Below, in pieces: positions 32,750 through 41,082 of a stretch of 64,000 bases of DNA (position 1 is its first letter; every line of letters starts with the position of its first letter). Below the pieces are notes generated by a model, which was given only the letters and a program-made list of their open reading frames with translations, searched no databases and was not told where the DNA came from. The position numbers and the translations under genes were made by a program. The DNA comes from Nocardia carnea (GTDB lineage: Bacteria; Actinomycetota; Actinomycetes; Mycobacteriales; Mycobacteriaceae): positions 1-64,000 of the forward strand of contig NZ_JARWNW010000312.1 in assembly GCF_029868325.1 (NCBI RefSeq), read 5' to 3'.

Positions 32750-34588
32750 TCAGGCGTCGTCGTCCCTGGAAAGCAATGCCAGGATCGCGTCGGCCATCGC
32801 GGCGGGGTCGCCGTCCTCCGGCCGCAGCACCAGTGCTGGGGTCGCGGGCGGTTCATAGGGATCGTCGATACCGGTGAACCCGCGGATTTCCCCGGTCCTG
32901 GCCTTGGCGTACAGGCCTTTGGGGTCGCGGGCCTCGCAGATGTCCAGCGGGGTGTCCACGAAGATCTCCAGGAACGGGATACCGGCAGCATTGTGAACCG
33001 CCCGGGCCCTTTCGCGGTCGGTTCGGTAGGGGCTGATGAGCGAGACGATGGCGACCGTCCCCGATTCGGCGAACAGCCGCGCGACCTCACCCACGCGGCG
33101 GATGTTCTCGGTCCGGTCCGCGGCCGAGAAACCCAGATCGGAATTGAGACCGTGCCGCAGATTGTCGCCGTCGAGCAGAAACGCCGGCCGCCCCGCCGCG
33201 ACGAGGCGGCGTTCGAGCTCCACCGCCACCGATGATTTCCCGGAACCGGACAGTCCGGTGAGCCAGACCGTGCGGCCGCGGGTGGGCCGTTCCGCACGAC
33301 CGACCGCGCTCGAATGCCACACCACCCGGGACGCGGGCAGGCTGGGCCCGGTGATCATTCCGGCGCCGACGGTATCGCCGGTGGTGTCGTCGATCAGCAG
33401 GAAGCTGCCGGTGGTGCGGTTACGGCGATACGGGTCGAACTGCAGCGCCTGCCGGGTCCGCAGCTGCACGCGACCGATCTGATTGAGTGCCAATGCGTTC
33501 GCGTTCTCGTCGCGATGCAGGGTGTTCACATCGAGCCGGTAGTCCAGGGAGCGGATCTCCGCCGCGACGCTGCGGGTGGTGTGCCGCAATGTGTACGAGG
33601 CACCGGGGCGCAGTTCGGCGTCCTCGCTGAACCAGCAGACCATGGTGTCCAGATCGCGGCTGGTCTGCGGCCGGTTGGCCGGGCGGCACAGCATATCCCC
33701 GCGGCCGATATCGAGCTGATCGGCCAGCGCGACCGTCACCGCCTGCGGCGGGAAGGCCTCGGTGAGCGGGGCGCCGCCCGGTCCCCAGATCCCGGTCACC
33801 GTAGTGGACAGCCCCGAGGGCAGGACGGTGATCTCGTCACCCGGTGACCACACACCGCTGGCGATGGTGCCCGCGTATCCGCGGAAATCCGGTGTATGGC
33901 TGCGGATCACGTACTGCACCGGCAGCCGGGCGTCGATGAGGTTGCGGTCGGAGGCGATATGCACCTCTTCGAGATGATGCAGCAGCGGGGTGCCCTCGTA
34001 CCAGTCCATGGTGGCGCTGCGGTGCACGATGTTGTCGCCGTGCAGGGCCGACATCGGGATGAAGGTCAGGTCGGCGATCTCGAGCCGGGACGCGAACCCC
34101 GCGAATTCCTCCCGGATCTCGGTGAAGCGCTCGGCCGACCAGTCCACCAGATCCATCTTGTTCACGCACAGCACCAGATGTGGTACACCGAGCAGCGAGG
34201 CCAGGAAGGCGTGCCGGCGGGTCTGTTCCACCACGCCGTGCCGGGCATCCACCAGGATCAGCGCCAGATCCGCGGTCGAGGCGCCGGTCACCATGTTCCG
34301 GGTGTACTGCACATGTCCCGGAGTGTCGGCGATGATGAACTTGCGGCGCGGGGTGGCGAAATAGCGGTGCGCGACATCGATGGTGATGCCCTGTTCCCGT
34401 TCCGCGCGTAACCCGTCGGTGAGCAGTGCCAGGTTCGGATAGTCCTCGCCGCGATCGCGGCTGGTGCGTTCCACCGCGTCGAGCTGATCGGTGAACAAGG
34501 TTTTGGAATCGAACAGCAGCCGGCCGATGAGGGTCGATTTCCCGTCGTCGACACTGCCCGCCGTGGCCAGGCGCAGCAGGGAGCCCAT
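32750..34588 (-). CDS. cysN: CysNC: sulfate adenylyltransferase GTPase subunit fused to APS kinase
   Basis: Bifunctional enzyme of 612 aa. Residues 1-430 are the CysN GTPase (G1 GSVDDGKST about 11-19, DTPGHVQYTRNM about 89-100, NKMD about 143-146) with the EF-Tu-like beta barrels. Residues about 435-612 are APS kinase (P-loop GLSGSGKSS, then LDGDNLRHGLNSDLGFS, DTPLDICEARDPKGLYAKAR). With CysD it makes APS from sulfate and ATP, then phosphorylates it to PAPS, the donor for sulfotransferases. Its ATG overlaps the cysD stop by one base (TGATG on the coding strand). Confidence 0.95.
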   Translation of the reverse strand: MGSLLRLATAGSVDDGKSTLIGRLLFDSKTLFTDQLDAVERTSRDRGEDYPNLALLTDGLRAEREQGITIDVAHRYFATPRRKFIIADTPGHVQYTRNMVTGASTADLALILVDARHGVVEQTRRHAFLASLLGVPHLVLCVNKMDLVDWSAERFTEIREEFAGFASRLEIADLTFIPMSALHGDNIVHRSATMDWYEGTPLLHHLEEVHIASDRNLIDARLPVQYVIRSHTPDFRGYAGTIASGVWSPGDEITVLPSGLSTTVTGIWGPGGAPLTEAFPPQAVTVALADQLDIGRGDMLCRPANRPQTSRDLDTMVCWFSEDAELRPGASYTLRHTTRSVAAEIRSLDYRLDVNTLHRDENANALALNQIGRVQLRTRQALQFDPYRRNRTTGSFLLIDDTTGDTVGAGMITGPSLPASRVVWHSSAVGRAERPTRGRTVWLTGLSGSGKSSVAVELERRLVAAGRPAFLLDGDNLRHGLNSDLGFSAADRTENIRRVGEVARLFAESGTVAIVSLISPYRTDRERARAVHNAAGIPFLEIFVDTPLDICEARDPKGLYAKARTGEIRGFTGIDDPYEPPATPALVLRPEDGDPAAMADAILALLSRDDDA

Positions 34589-35520
34589 CAGAAGTAACCC
34601 TCTCGTTTGCGATCTTCCATACCGGCCTCGGAGATCCGGTCGTCGGCGCGGGTGGCGCCGCGTTCGGTGACCCGGGCGGCGGCGACCTCGGCCACCACCT
34701 CGGCCGGTGTGGCCGCGGTGGATTCCACGCAGCCGGTGCAGGTGGCATCACCCACGGTGCGGAACCGCACCAGCGCCTCCCGCGGTTCCTCACCGTCGAG
34801 CAGGGTCAGGAACCGGGTGTGCGCCAGCAGCATCCCGTCGCGCTGGACCACCGGCCGGCGATGGGCGTAGTACAGCGGCGGCAACTCGATACCTTCGGCC
34901 GCGATATAGCTCCAGATATCCAGCTCGGTCCAGTTGGACAGCGGGAAGACCCGGATATGTTCGCCCGGACGGTGTTTGCCGTTGTAGAGATTCCACAGCT
35001 CCGGGCGCTGCCGGCGTGGATCCCATTGCCCGTATTCGTCGCGGAAACTGAAGACACGCTCCTTGGCGCGGGCCTTCTCCTCGTCGCGGCGCGCGCCGCC
35101 GAATACGGCGTCGAACCGGCCTTCGCGCACACTGCGCAGCAGCGTGGTGGTCTGCAGCCGGTTGCGGCTGCCGCGCGGGCCGGTGTCCTCGGTGACCCGT
35201 CCGGCGTCGATATCGTCCTGGACCCGGCCCACGAGCAGGCGTAACCCGTATTTCGTGACGGCTTCGTCGCGGTAGGCGATCACCTCGTCGAAGTTGTGCC
35301 CGGTATCGATATGCAGGATCGGGAACGGTACCGGTGCCGGCCAGAACGCCTTGGTGGCCAGGTGCAGCATCACCACCGAATCCTTGCCGCCGGAGAACAG
35401 GAGAACGGGACGTTCGAAGGTTGCGGCCACCTCCCGCAGGATGTGGACCGATTCGGCCTCGAGTGCGGCCTGATGCGAGAGCTCGTAGGTGCCCGCTGCC
35501 GACTTCGTGTGCTGGCTCAC
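34588..35520 (-). CDS. cysD: CysD: sulfate adenylyltransferase small subunit
   Basis: ATP-sulfurylase catalytic subunit of 310 aa, of the PP-loop family: FSGGKDSVVML (SGGKDS at about 43-48), FPILHIDTGHNFDEVIAYRDE, FGGARRDEEKARAKERVFSFR, and PLSNWTELDIWSYI. GTG 35520 is the start; it is 32 bp downstream of the IclR gene's stop on the same strand. A 14-bp AACnnGTT palindrome (35531) lies just before it. Translated together with cysNC. The usual Cys pathway reductases are not nearby, so the activated sulfate is more likely for sulfation than for cysteine here. Confidence 0.95.
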   Translation of the reverse strand: MSQHTKSAAGTYELSHQAALEAESVHILREVAATFERPVLLFSGGKDSVVMLHLATKAFWPAPVPFPILHIDTGHNFDEVIAYRDEAVTKYGLRLLVGRVQDDIDAGRVTEDTGPRGSRNRLQTTTLLRSVREGRFDAVFGGARRDEEKARAKERVFSFRDEYGQWDPRRQRPELWNLYNGKHRPGEHIRVFPLSNWTELDIWSYIAAEGIELPPLYYAHRRPVVQRDGMLLAHTRFLTLLDGEEPREALVRFRTVGDATCTGCVESTAATPAEVVAEVAAARVTERGATRADDRISEAGMEDRKREGYF

Positions 35521-35530
35521 GCCTAAAAAC

Positions 35531-35544
35531 TAGAACAAGTTTCT
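35531..35544. promoter_or_regulatory. KstR-like box upstream of cysD
   Basis: TAGAACAAGTTTCT matches 13 of 14 positions of the KstR consensus TNNAACNNGTTNNA (last base differs). It lies 11 bp upstream of the cysD GTG, between the IclR stop and cysD. The surrounding 15-mer is also a near-palindrome TAGAA/TTCTA. Confidence 0.5.
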
Positions 35545-35552
35545 ATGAACGG

Positions 35553-36464
35553 TCAATGGTGTTGCGGCCGGTGCCCGCCCGCCGCCGCGGTGACCGCATC
35601 GGCCGCGGCCACCAGTGCGGCGCCGCGGCGGGCGATCTCGGCGCCGGTGATCGAGGTGCCCACGTACATGGTGAGCACCAGTTGCTGGCGGCCGTCGGCG
35701 TCGTAGGTCGGCGCGGCCAGCAGGCTCACCGGATGCTCCTTCCGCGGCCGCAGATCGGCGCCCAGATACACCCGCTCGCCGAGTGTGGTCACCAGTTCCG
35801 CGACGGCGGTGCGCAGCTCATCGGGCATTTCGTGGCCACCGACGCCGGCCAGCATGGAATACAGCTGCCGGCCCGCGCCGGTCATGCTCTCCACCAGGTA
35901 GCCGCGCTCCCGGCACTCCGCGACGAGGCGGCGCAGCCGGGTCTCGTCCTGGTTCAGCGGGACCGTCGGCGGGGTCGCCAGCCAGGCGTCGAAGGCGGCG
36001 TCGGTATCCCACAGCACGTACATGAGGCCGACCGGCGGCGCGAAACGGTAGGTCGCCCCGACTCGCACCATGGCCGGGCCCGCACTGTCCAGGACGCTGA
36101 TCCGTTCACCGGCCACGGCGGACGCAGTGCAGGTGGTGCCGTATTTCGCGCTGAGGCGTGCCAGTTCCGGGTGGGCGAGGCCGGCGATGGCGAAACTGTC
36201 CTGGGCGACCCGGCCCGCGGCGATCAGTGCGGGGCCGGGGCCGTAGTCGCGGGTGCGCGGATCGCGGGTGAGGTAGCCGGCGGCGGTGAGTTCGGTGAGG
36301 ATGCCCAGGCAGGTGGGTTTGGCCAGGTCCAGGTCGCGCGCTATTTCCGACAGTCCGGCCCGGCGGCCCCGTCGTGCGGTGAGGTAGTCGATCACCTGGA
36401 TCACGCGCAGCGTGGGTGCGGATCGCCGACCCACCTCGCGCACCTCCGCCGAGCCCGCTGCCAT
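35553..36464 (-). CDS. IclR family regulator of the sulfation locus
   Basis: IclR protein of 303 aa. The N-terminal winged helix-turn-helix is VIDYLTARRGRRAGLSEIAR, DLAKPTCLGILTELTAAGYL (about residues 24-62); the C-terminal ligand domain follows (about 80-290). ATG 36464 has AGGAGTGG upstream. The divergent region holds two palindromes, one directly over the promoter side of this gene (36475) and one near the DUF1214 start (36506), which could be its operators. Downstream on the same strand is cysD, so the regulator may read through into the PAPS genes. The effector is unknown. Confidence 0.9.
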   Translation of the reverse strand: MAAGSAEVREVGRRSAPTLRVIQVIDYLTARRGRRAGLSEIARDLDLAKPTCLGILTELTAAGYLTRDPRTRDYGPGPALIAAGRVAQDSFAIAGLAHPELARLSAKYGTTCTASAVAGERISVLDSAGPAMVRVGATYRFAPPVGLMYVLWDTDAAFDAWLATPPTVPLNQDETRLRRLVAECRERGYLVESMTGAGRQLYSMLAGVGGHEMPDELRTAVAELVTTLGERVYLGADLRPRKEHPVSLLAAPTYDADGRQQLVLTMYVGTSITGAEIARRGAALVAAADAVTAAAGGHRPQHH

Positions 36465-36474
36465 TGACCACTCC

Positions 36475-36488
36475 TAGAACAGGTTCTA
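36475..36488. promoter_or_regulatory. KstR-like box in the IclR/DUF1214 divergent promoter
   Basis: TAGAACAGGTTCTA, an exact match to the KstR consensus TNNAACNNGTTNNA and a perfect 6-bp-arm palindrome with a 2-bp centre. It lies 11 bp upstream of the IclR start (36464) and 58 bp upstream of the divergent DUF1214 start. KstR or a KstR-like TetR repressor is the best candidate reader; none is encoded in the window. Confidence 0.6.
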
Positions 36489-36505
36489 ATCTCTTTGACA
36501 TCAGA

Positions 36506-36524
36506 ATGTACCAGGGTGGTACAT
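36506..36524. promoter_or_regulatory. 19-bp palindrome, probable IclR operator
   Basis: ATGTACCA-GGG-TGGTACAT, two perfect 8-bp arms around a 3-bp centre, 22 bp upstream of the DUF1214 start (36546). Size fits IclR-family operators, and the IclR gene is divergent. Confidence 0.6.
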
Positions 36525-36545
36525 ATATGGAACACCGGGAGTATC

Positions 36546-37709
36546 GTGCTCACTCAGCCGTTCGCGGACGCGATCGCCGCCGCCGAGGAAATCATCAAGG
36601 GCGCCCCCCATATCCGCACCGAACAGGATCTGGCCGAGGGCTACGACTACCTGGGTGCAAGTATCCGGGCCGCCATCCAGATGTCGTGGGCCTTCGAGCG
36701 GGACCACCCGTACTTCGTGACCTCCACCGGTCCCTACACGAAGATGGGCCTGGACAACCCGGACACCCTCTACTGGCACGCCAACCTGCGCCCCGACGCC
36801 GAATACGTGGTCACCGGCACCCGGGGCACCACCCGCGACCTCAGCTTCCAAGTGCTCAACGGCAATTACTCGCCGACCGAGGTGCCCGGCGGGGAAACCG
36901 CCTTCGACGACCGCTCCATCGATATCGCGGCCGACGGCACCTATGAACTGACGGTGGGACCCGGCGCCGGCGGCCGCAACCATATCCAGCTCGCCGCCGA
37001 TTCGACCATGCTCGCGGTGCGCGAGGTCTACGGCGACTGGGCGAACGAGAAGGCCGGTACCGTCCGGATCCGCCGGGTCGACACCGCCGGTACGGCGCCA
37101 CCGGCGGTCACCACCGATCTGATGGCCAAACGGTACGAAGTCGCCGGCAAGATGCTGGTCTCCCGGCTGAAAACCTTCCTCGCCTTCCCCGAGTGGTTCT
37201 ATCTGAACCTGCCGGTCAACACCATGACCGAACCGCGGCGCACCCCCGGCGGGCTGTCCACGCAGTTCTCCTCGGTCGGACACTACGACCTCACCGACGA
37301 CCAGGTCATGATCCTGACCGTGCCGAAATCCGACGCCCCCTATCAGGGGTTCCAGCTCGGAAGCATGTGGTACCTGTCGCTGGACTACATCAACCATCAG
37401 ACCAGCCTCAACGCCGACCAGGCGAAGGTGGACCCGGACGGCATGATCCGGCTGGTGATCAGCGAACGCGACCCCGGCCTGGTCAACTGGATCGAACGCA
37501 CCGGTCACGACCGCGCCTACCTGCAGTTCCGCTGGCAGCGCCTGTCCCGGGAACTGAAACCCGAAGACGGGCCGACGGTGGAACTGGTGTCCTTCGACGA
37601 ACTGCCGGACCGGCTGCCCTACTACCAGGAAGCCCGGATCACCCCGCAGGACTGGAAGGTGCGTATCGCCGCCCGGCAGGCCGCGGTGGCGGAAAGGATG
37701 CTGGGCTGA
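36546..37709 (+). CDS. DUF1214 protein of the sulfotransferase operon
   Basis: Protein of 387 aa with a C-terminal DUF1214 region (about 240-380; NTMTEPRRTPGGLSTQF, SVGHYDLTDDQVMILTVP, FQLGSMWYLSLDY). The N-terminal part (HLGAS-like DYLGASIRAAIQMSWAFERD) is helical, and a middle beta domain includes YWHANLRPDAEYVVTG. No metal or cofactor motif is evident; DUF1214 is a beta-barrel fold of unknown function. Start GTG 36546 has GGGAG four bases upstream; the frame extends to a TTG at 36495. It is the first gene of a tightly linked operon: its stop overlaps the dehydrogenase ATG by one base (TGATG). Confidence 0.86.
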   Translation: MLTQPFADAIAAAEEIIKGAPHIRTEQDLAEGYDYLGASIRAAIQMSWAFERDHPYFVTSTGPYTKMGLDNPDTLYWHANLRPDAEYVVTGTRGTTRDLSFQVLNGNYSPTEVPGGETAFDDRSIDIAADGTYELTVGPGAGGRNHIQLAADSTMLAVREVYGDWANEKAGTVRIRRVDTAGTAPPAVTTDLMAKRYEVAGKMLVSRLKTFLAFPEWFYLNLPVNTMTEPRRTPGGLSTQFSSVGHYDLTDDQVMILTVPKSDAPYQGFQLGSMWYLSLDYINHQTSLNADQAKVDPDGMIRLVISERDPGLVNWIERTGHDRAYLQFRWQRLSRELKPEDGPTVELVSFDELPDRLPYYQEARITPQDWKVRIAARQAAVAERMLG

Positions 37710-38485
37710 TGCTCTTGCGGGACAAAGTGGTGGTCGTCTCGGGAATCGGCCCCGGGCTCGGCCAGGCCATCGCGGTGCAGAGTGCGAAGGCCGGCGCGAA
37801 GGTGGTGCTCGCCTCGCGTACCGAGAAACGGCTGCGTAAGGTTGCCGCCGAAATCGAGGAACTGGGCGGTCGCGCACTGGTGGTGCCCACCGATATCACC
37901 GACGACGCCGCGGCGCAGGAACTCGTGCGCGCCACCGAGGAGGAATTCGGGCGGGTCGACGCACTGGTGAACAACGCCTTCGCCATGCCGCCCATGGCCG
38001 ACCTCGCCGATGTGGCGATCGATGATCTGCGCGCCAGTTTCGAAACCAACGTCTTCGCCGCCCTGCGCCTGACCCGCCTGTTCGCGCCGGCGCTCGCCGA
38101 ACGCAACGGGTCGGTGGTGATGATCAACTCGGCCGTCCTGCGGCACTCCCGGCAACCCTACGGCCCGTACAAGATGGCCAAGACCACGCTGCTGGCGCTG
38201 GCGCAGAGCCTGGCCACCGAACTGGGACCGCGCGGTATCCGGGTGAATTCGGTGGCGCCGGGCTGGATCTGGGCCGACACCCTCAAATGGTATTTCGACT
38301 ACCTGGCCAAGGAACGCGGGATCACGGCCGACGAGGTCTACACGGAAACCGCGGCCGATATCGATCTGCGCCGGCTGCCCGAACCCGACGAGATCGCCGA
38401 TGCCGTCCTCTTCTTCGCCTCCGAGATGTCCCGGGCGATCACCGGGACCTGTCTGGACGTGAACTGCGGCGAATTCCACCACTGA
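37709..38485 (+). CDS. Short-chain dehydrogenase/reductase
   Basis: NAD(P)-dependent oxidoreductase of 258 aa. The cofactor motif is SGIGPGLGQAIA (about 12-23) in place of the usual TGxxxGxG, then DIT, NNAF (about 90-93), the catalytic Ser (MINSAV) and YKMAK (YxxxK). DUF1214, this dehydrogenase and a sulfotransferase are translated in succession, so the likely job is oxidising or reducing a hydroxyl or ketone on the compound to be sulfated, or after desulfation. The ATG overlaps the DUF1214 stop (TGATG). The exact substrate is inferred only from context. Confidence 0.9.
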   Translation: MLLRDKVVVVSGIGPGLGQAIAVQSAKAGAKVVLASRTEKRLRKVAAEIEELGGRALVVPTDITDDAAAQELVRATEEEFGRVDALVNNAFAMPPMADLADVAIDDLRASFETNVFAALRLTRLFAPALAERNGSVVMINSAVLRHSRQPYGPYKMAKTTLLALAQSLATELGPRGIRVNSVAPGWIWADTLKWYFDYLAKERGITADEVYTETAADIDLRRLPEPDEIADAVLFFASEMSRAITGTCLDVNCGEFHH

Positions 38486-38498
38486 GGAGAAAACAGAA

Positions 38499-39671
38499 AT
38501 GATCGGCAGGGAAGACGTCGGCACGATCGACGATCTGCACGCCTCCGCCACCAAGGTGATCGGCCTGGACGATTTCGGCGCCGACGACTACCGCACCGGA
38601 CTGTCGGTGCTGCTGGAATCGTTCGAACGCGACGCCGAACTCACCCCGTTCGGCAACAAGGTCAACCGGGCGTTCCTGCGCGGCGCCCTCATCGCCCGGG
38701 CGCTGAGCGAAGCCGGCTGGAAACAGTATCCGCAGCATGCCGAGGTAGGAATCGAACGCCCGATCTTCGTCACCGGGCTACCGCGCTCGGGGACGACGGC
38801 CGTGCACCGCCTGCTCACCGCCGACCCCGGCCATCAGGGCCTGGAGATGTGGCTGACCGAGATGCCGCAGCCGCGTCCGCCGCGCGAGACCTGGGAGCAG
38901 AACCCGGTGTTCCAGCAGCTCCAGGCTGCCTACGAGAAACATCACGTGGAGCATCCGGAATTCATGGGCGTGCACCATATCTCGGCCGACCAGGTGGAGG
39001 AGTGCTGGCAACTGCTGCGGCAGTCGGCGATGTCGATCTCCTACGAATGCCTGGCCTACCTGCCGCGCTACTCCGAATGGCTACGCGACCAGGACTGGAC
39101 CACGGCCTACCAACGCCACCGCCGCAATCTGCAGCTGATCGGGCTCAACGATCCGGATCGCCGGTGGGTGCTGAAGAACCCGAGCCACCTGTTCGCGCTC
39201 GACGCCCTGCTCGCCGTATACCCCGACGCACTGATCATCCAGATGCACCGGCAGCCGCGCACCATCGTGGCGTCGGTGTGCAGCCTGAACGAGCAGGCCA
39301 CGGACGGCTGGTCGGAGAAGTTCCGCGGTCCGGTGGTGGGGGAGGCGCAGCTGGAGCTGTGGTCCCGCGGCGCACGGACCTTCCTCGCCGATCGCGCGAA
39401 GTACCCTGCCGCGCAGTTCTGCGATGTGTACTACGAGGATTTCGTCACCGATCCGATCGCCACCGTCGAGCGCGTCTATGACCACTTCGGGATCGAATTC
39501 ACCGAGGCGGCACGCACCCGGATGGCCGGCCTGCACAGCGAATCCACTTCGGGCGCGGCCCGTCCCGCGCACAAGTACTCACTGGCCGATTTCGGTCTCA
39601 CCGCCGAGCAGGTCGACGAAGCGTTCGCTCCGTACCTCGCCGAGCACTATCCGGGCGGTAACCGTAAGTAG
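38499..39671 (+). CDS. PAPS-dependent sulfotransferase
   Basis: Sulfotransferase of 390 aa. The 5'-phosphosulfate loop is VTGLPRSGTTAV (about 91-102) and the 3'-phosphate-binding motif is MHRQPRTIVASVCSL (about 247-261), both complete, so PAPS is the expected donor. The N-terminal 70 residues and the C-terminal SGAARPAHKYSLADFGL ending are as in the actinobacterial group I recall from M. tuberculosis Rv3529c. ATG 38499 follows AGGAGAAAA, 13 bp after the dehydrogenase. Nearby cysD-cysNC make PAPS. Sterol, lipid or phenolic hydroxyl is the probable acceptor. Confidence 0.9.
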   Translation: MIGREDVGTIDDLHASATKVIGLDDFGADDYRTGLSVLLESFERDAELTPFGNKVNRAFLRGALIARALSEAGWKQYPQHAEVGIERPIFVTGLPRSGTTAVHRLLTADPGHQGLEMWLTEMPQPRPPRETWEQNPVFQQLQAAYEKHHVEHPEFMGVHHISADQVEECWQLLRQSAMSISYECLAYLPRYSEWLRDQDWTTAYQRHRRNLQLIGLNDPDRRWVLKNPSHLFALDALLAVYPDALIIQMHRQPRTIVASVCSLNEQATDGWSEKFRGPVVGEAQLELWSRGARTFLADRAKYPAAQFCDVYYEDFVTDPIATVERVYDHFGIEFTEAARTRMAGLHSESTSGAARPAHKYSLADFGLTAEQVDEAFAPYLAEHYPGGNRK

Positions 39672-39692
39672 CCGCGCACCGAAAACCGGCGG

Positions 39693-39969
39693 TTATTGCT
39701 GCGCCACCAGATAGCGGTCCCAGATCTGCGTTTTGCGGTTGGGGGCCGTCGCCGTCGGCGTCGTACTGGGATTCGTCGAACCGAACCCAGTACACCAGTT
39801 CCCCGGGCCGGGCACTCGACAGGGTGACCGGCGCCGGCGGTTCGGGTGAATAGTCGACGCTCCCGAAGAACTCCGCACGCCACGGACCCGCCCACTCGGG
39901 GTCGTGGATCACCTTGACGCGGGTCCCCGCCGGAAGGGCGGTACCGGACGGGTCGGTTGCCCCGGTCAT
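39693..39969 (-). pseudogene. Small nitrile-hydratase-beta-like protein, frameshifted
   Basis: The first frame reads MTGATDPSGTALPAGTRVKV, then IHDPEWAGPWRAEFFGSVD and GELVYWVRFDESQYDADGDG. It then leaves the expected reading: the homologous ending, RKTQIWDRYLVAQQ, continues in another frame to the TAA at 39693. The break is at a run of five G (39741-39745 on this strand's complement), so one extra base is the likely cause: either a real mutation or a sequencing error. The restored protein would be about 91 aa. Small proteins of this shape resemble the nitrile hydratase beta fold, but I do not claim that activity. No strong ribosome binding site precedes the ATG. Confidence 0.6.
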
Positions 39970-40191
39970 CGGCTTGCGACCGCGGGTCCTTCAACCGGAC
40001 ATCGGTCACGACATCGCCGTATTCCGCATTCTCCTCGACCGAGTTCATCGCCCCGGCCTCCTCCCGGCTGCCGGGTGCCGTGCGGCCGGTGGACGCCTTC
40101 GGCTTGTTCTGCAGATCGTCGGGTTTTCCGATGGTCCACCGGTGGAGTACCTGGCCACGGAGGTGTGGGGCTGCCTCTGCGCAGCCGAGTT

Positions 40192-40860
40192 TCAGGGCTG
40201 GCCGGGTTTCAGCACGATGAACAGGCCGTGGGCTTCGGCGCAGAGCAGGTCACCGTCGTGCAGGGTGGCCTTGATCCACACCTTGCGGCCCTCCCGGCGT
40301 TCACCCCAGGCACGTAGTTGCAGTTCCTTGTTCAGCGGTGTGATCGCCCGGTAGTCGACGGTGAGCGAGGCCGTCCGGGTGACCGACCCGGAATACAGGG
40401 AACCGGCCAGCCCCATCAGATCGTCGAAACCCAGTGAGACGTACCCGCCGTGTGCCGCCGCGTTCCCGCCGAGATGGAAGGTGCGGTAGGTGATCCGGGC
40501 CTCGACGCCGTCCGGTTTCGCGCGATCCACCCAGTAGGGCGGCAGGGTCACATTGCCCCGGGACGGCAGATCGAACCGGGTCCAGCCGGGCGCGTCCCAT
40601 TCCTCGTGCACGTGGGCGCCGAGCCGGTCGTTGAGTTTCTCCAGGATCCCGGTCGCTTCCTGCACCAGATCGTCGGGCGGTACCGCCAGCCGCGCCCGGT
40701 CCATGAGCGTCCGGACCTGTTCGACGAAATCACCGTAATGGGGTCCGCCGCGGCTGGTGTCCACCGACCGGATCTGATTCATCAGCTCCGACATCGGCCG
40801 GAATCCGCCTTCGTGATGCTCCGCGCTGGGGAGTGCGTTCCCGGCCTCGTCTTCGCTCAT
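40192..40860 (-). CDS. Hotdog-fold thioesterase (PaaI/4HBT type)
   Basis: Protein of 222 aa with a C-terminal hotdog domain (about 125-215): GNAAAHGGYVSLGFDDLMG, RTASLTVDYRAITPLNKELQ and KATLHDGDLLCAEAHGLFIVL. The HGG..D stretch and the AHGLF ending match PaaI-like acyl-CoA thioesterases. The N-terminal 110 residues are an extra helical segment with no motif I recognise. Start ATG 40860. About 220 bp downstream (39970-40191) hold a start-less coding-like stretch before the frameshifted small gene. It may hydrolyse acyl-CoA esters; substrate unknown. Confidence 0.84.
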   Translation of the reverse strand: MSEDEAGNALPSAEHHEGGFRPMSELMNQIRSVDTSRGGPHYGDFVEQVRTLMDRARLAVPPDDLVQEATGILEKLNDRLGAHVHEEWDAPGWTRFDLPSRGNVTLPPYWVDRAKPDGVEARITYRTFHLGGNAAAHGGYVSLGFDDLMGLAGSLYSGSVTRTASLTVDYRAITPLNKELQLRAWGERREGRKVWIKATLHDGDLLCAEAHGLFIVLKPGQP

Positions 40861-41082
40861 GAGAACACGTTATCGTTCGGGTCCGGGGGCGCGGCCGGGC
40901 GGGGCACTCTCGCGCGCCCGCGCACCGGCCGTCCCGGCGCTGCTCGCGCCGCGTAGGCTGCCCGGCAACGGCTGTCCGGCGGTACCTTTTCGCCCGGCGG
41001 CCGGTGCCTGTTCGTGGGAGGATTTCCGGACGGGGTGATACGCACGCGGGGCGGTCGGCTCGGGCCGCCGGGAGGACGACAG

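Noticed and set aside
32614..33297. N-terminal extension of the acyl-CoA dehydrogenase across cysNC
   Set aside because: It is the shadow of the APS kinase domain; ATG 32613 with a ribosome binding site fits the FadE start.
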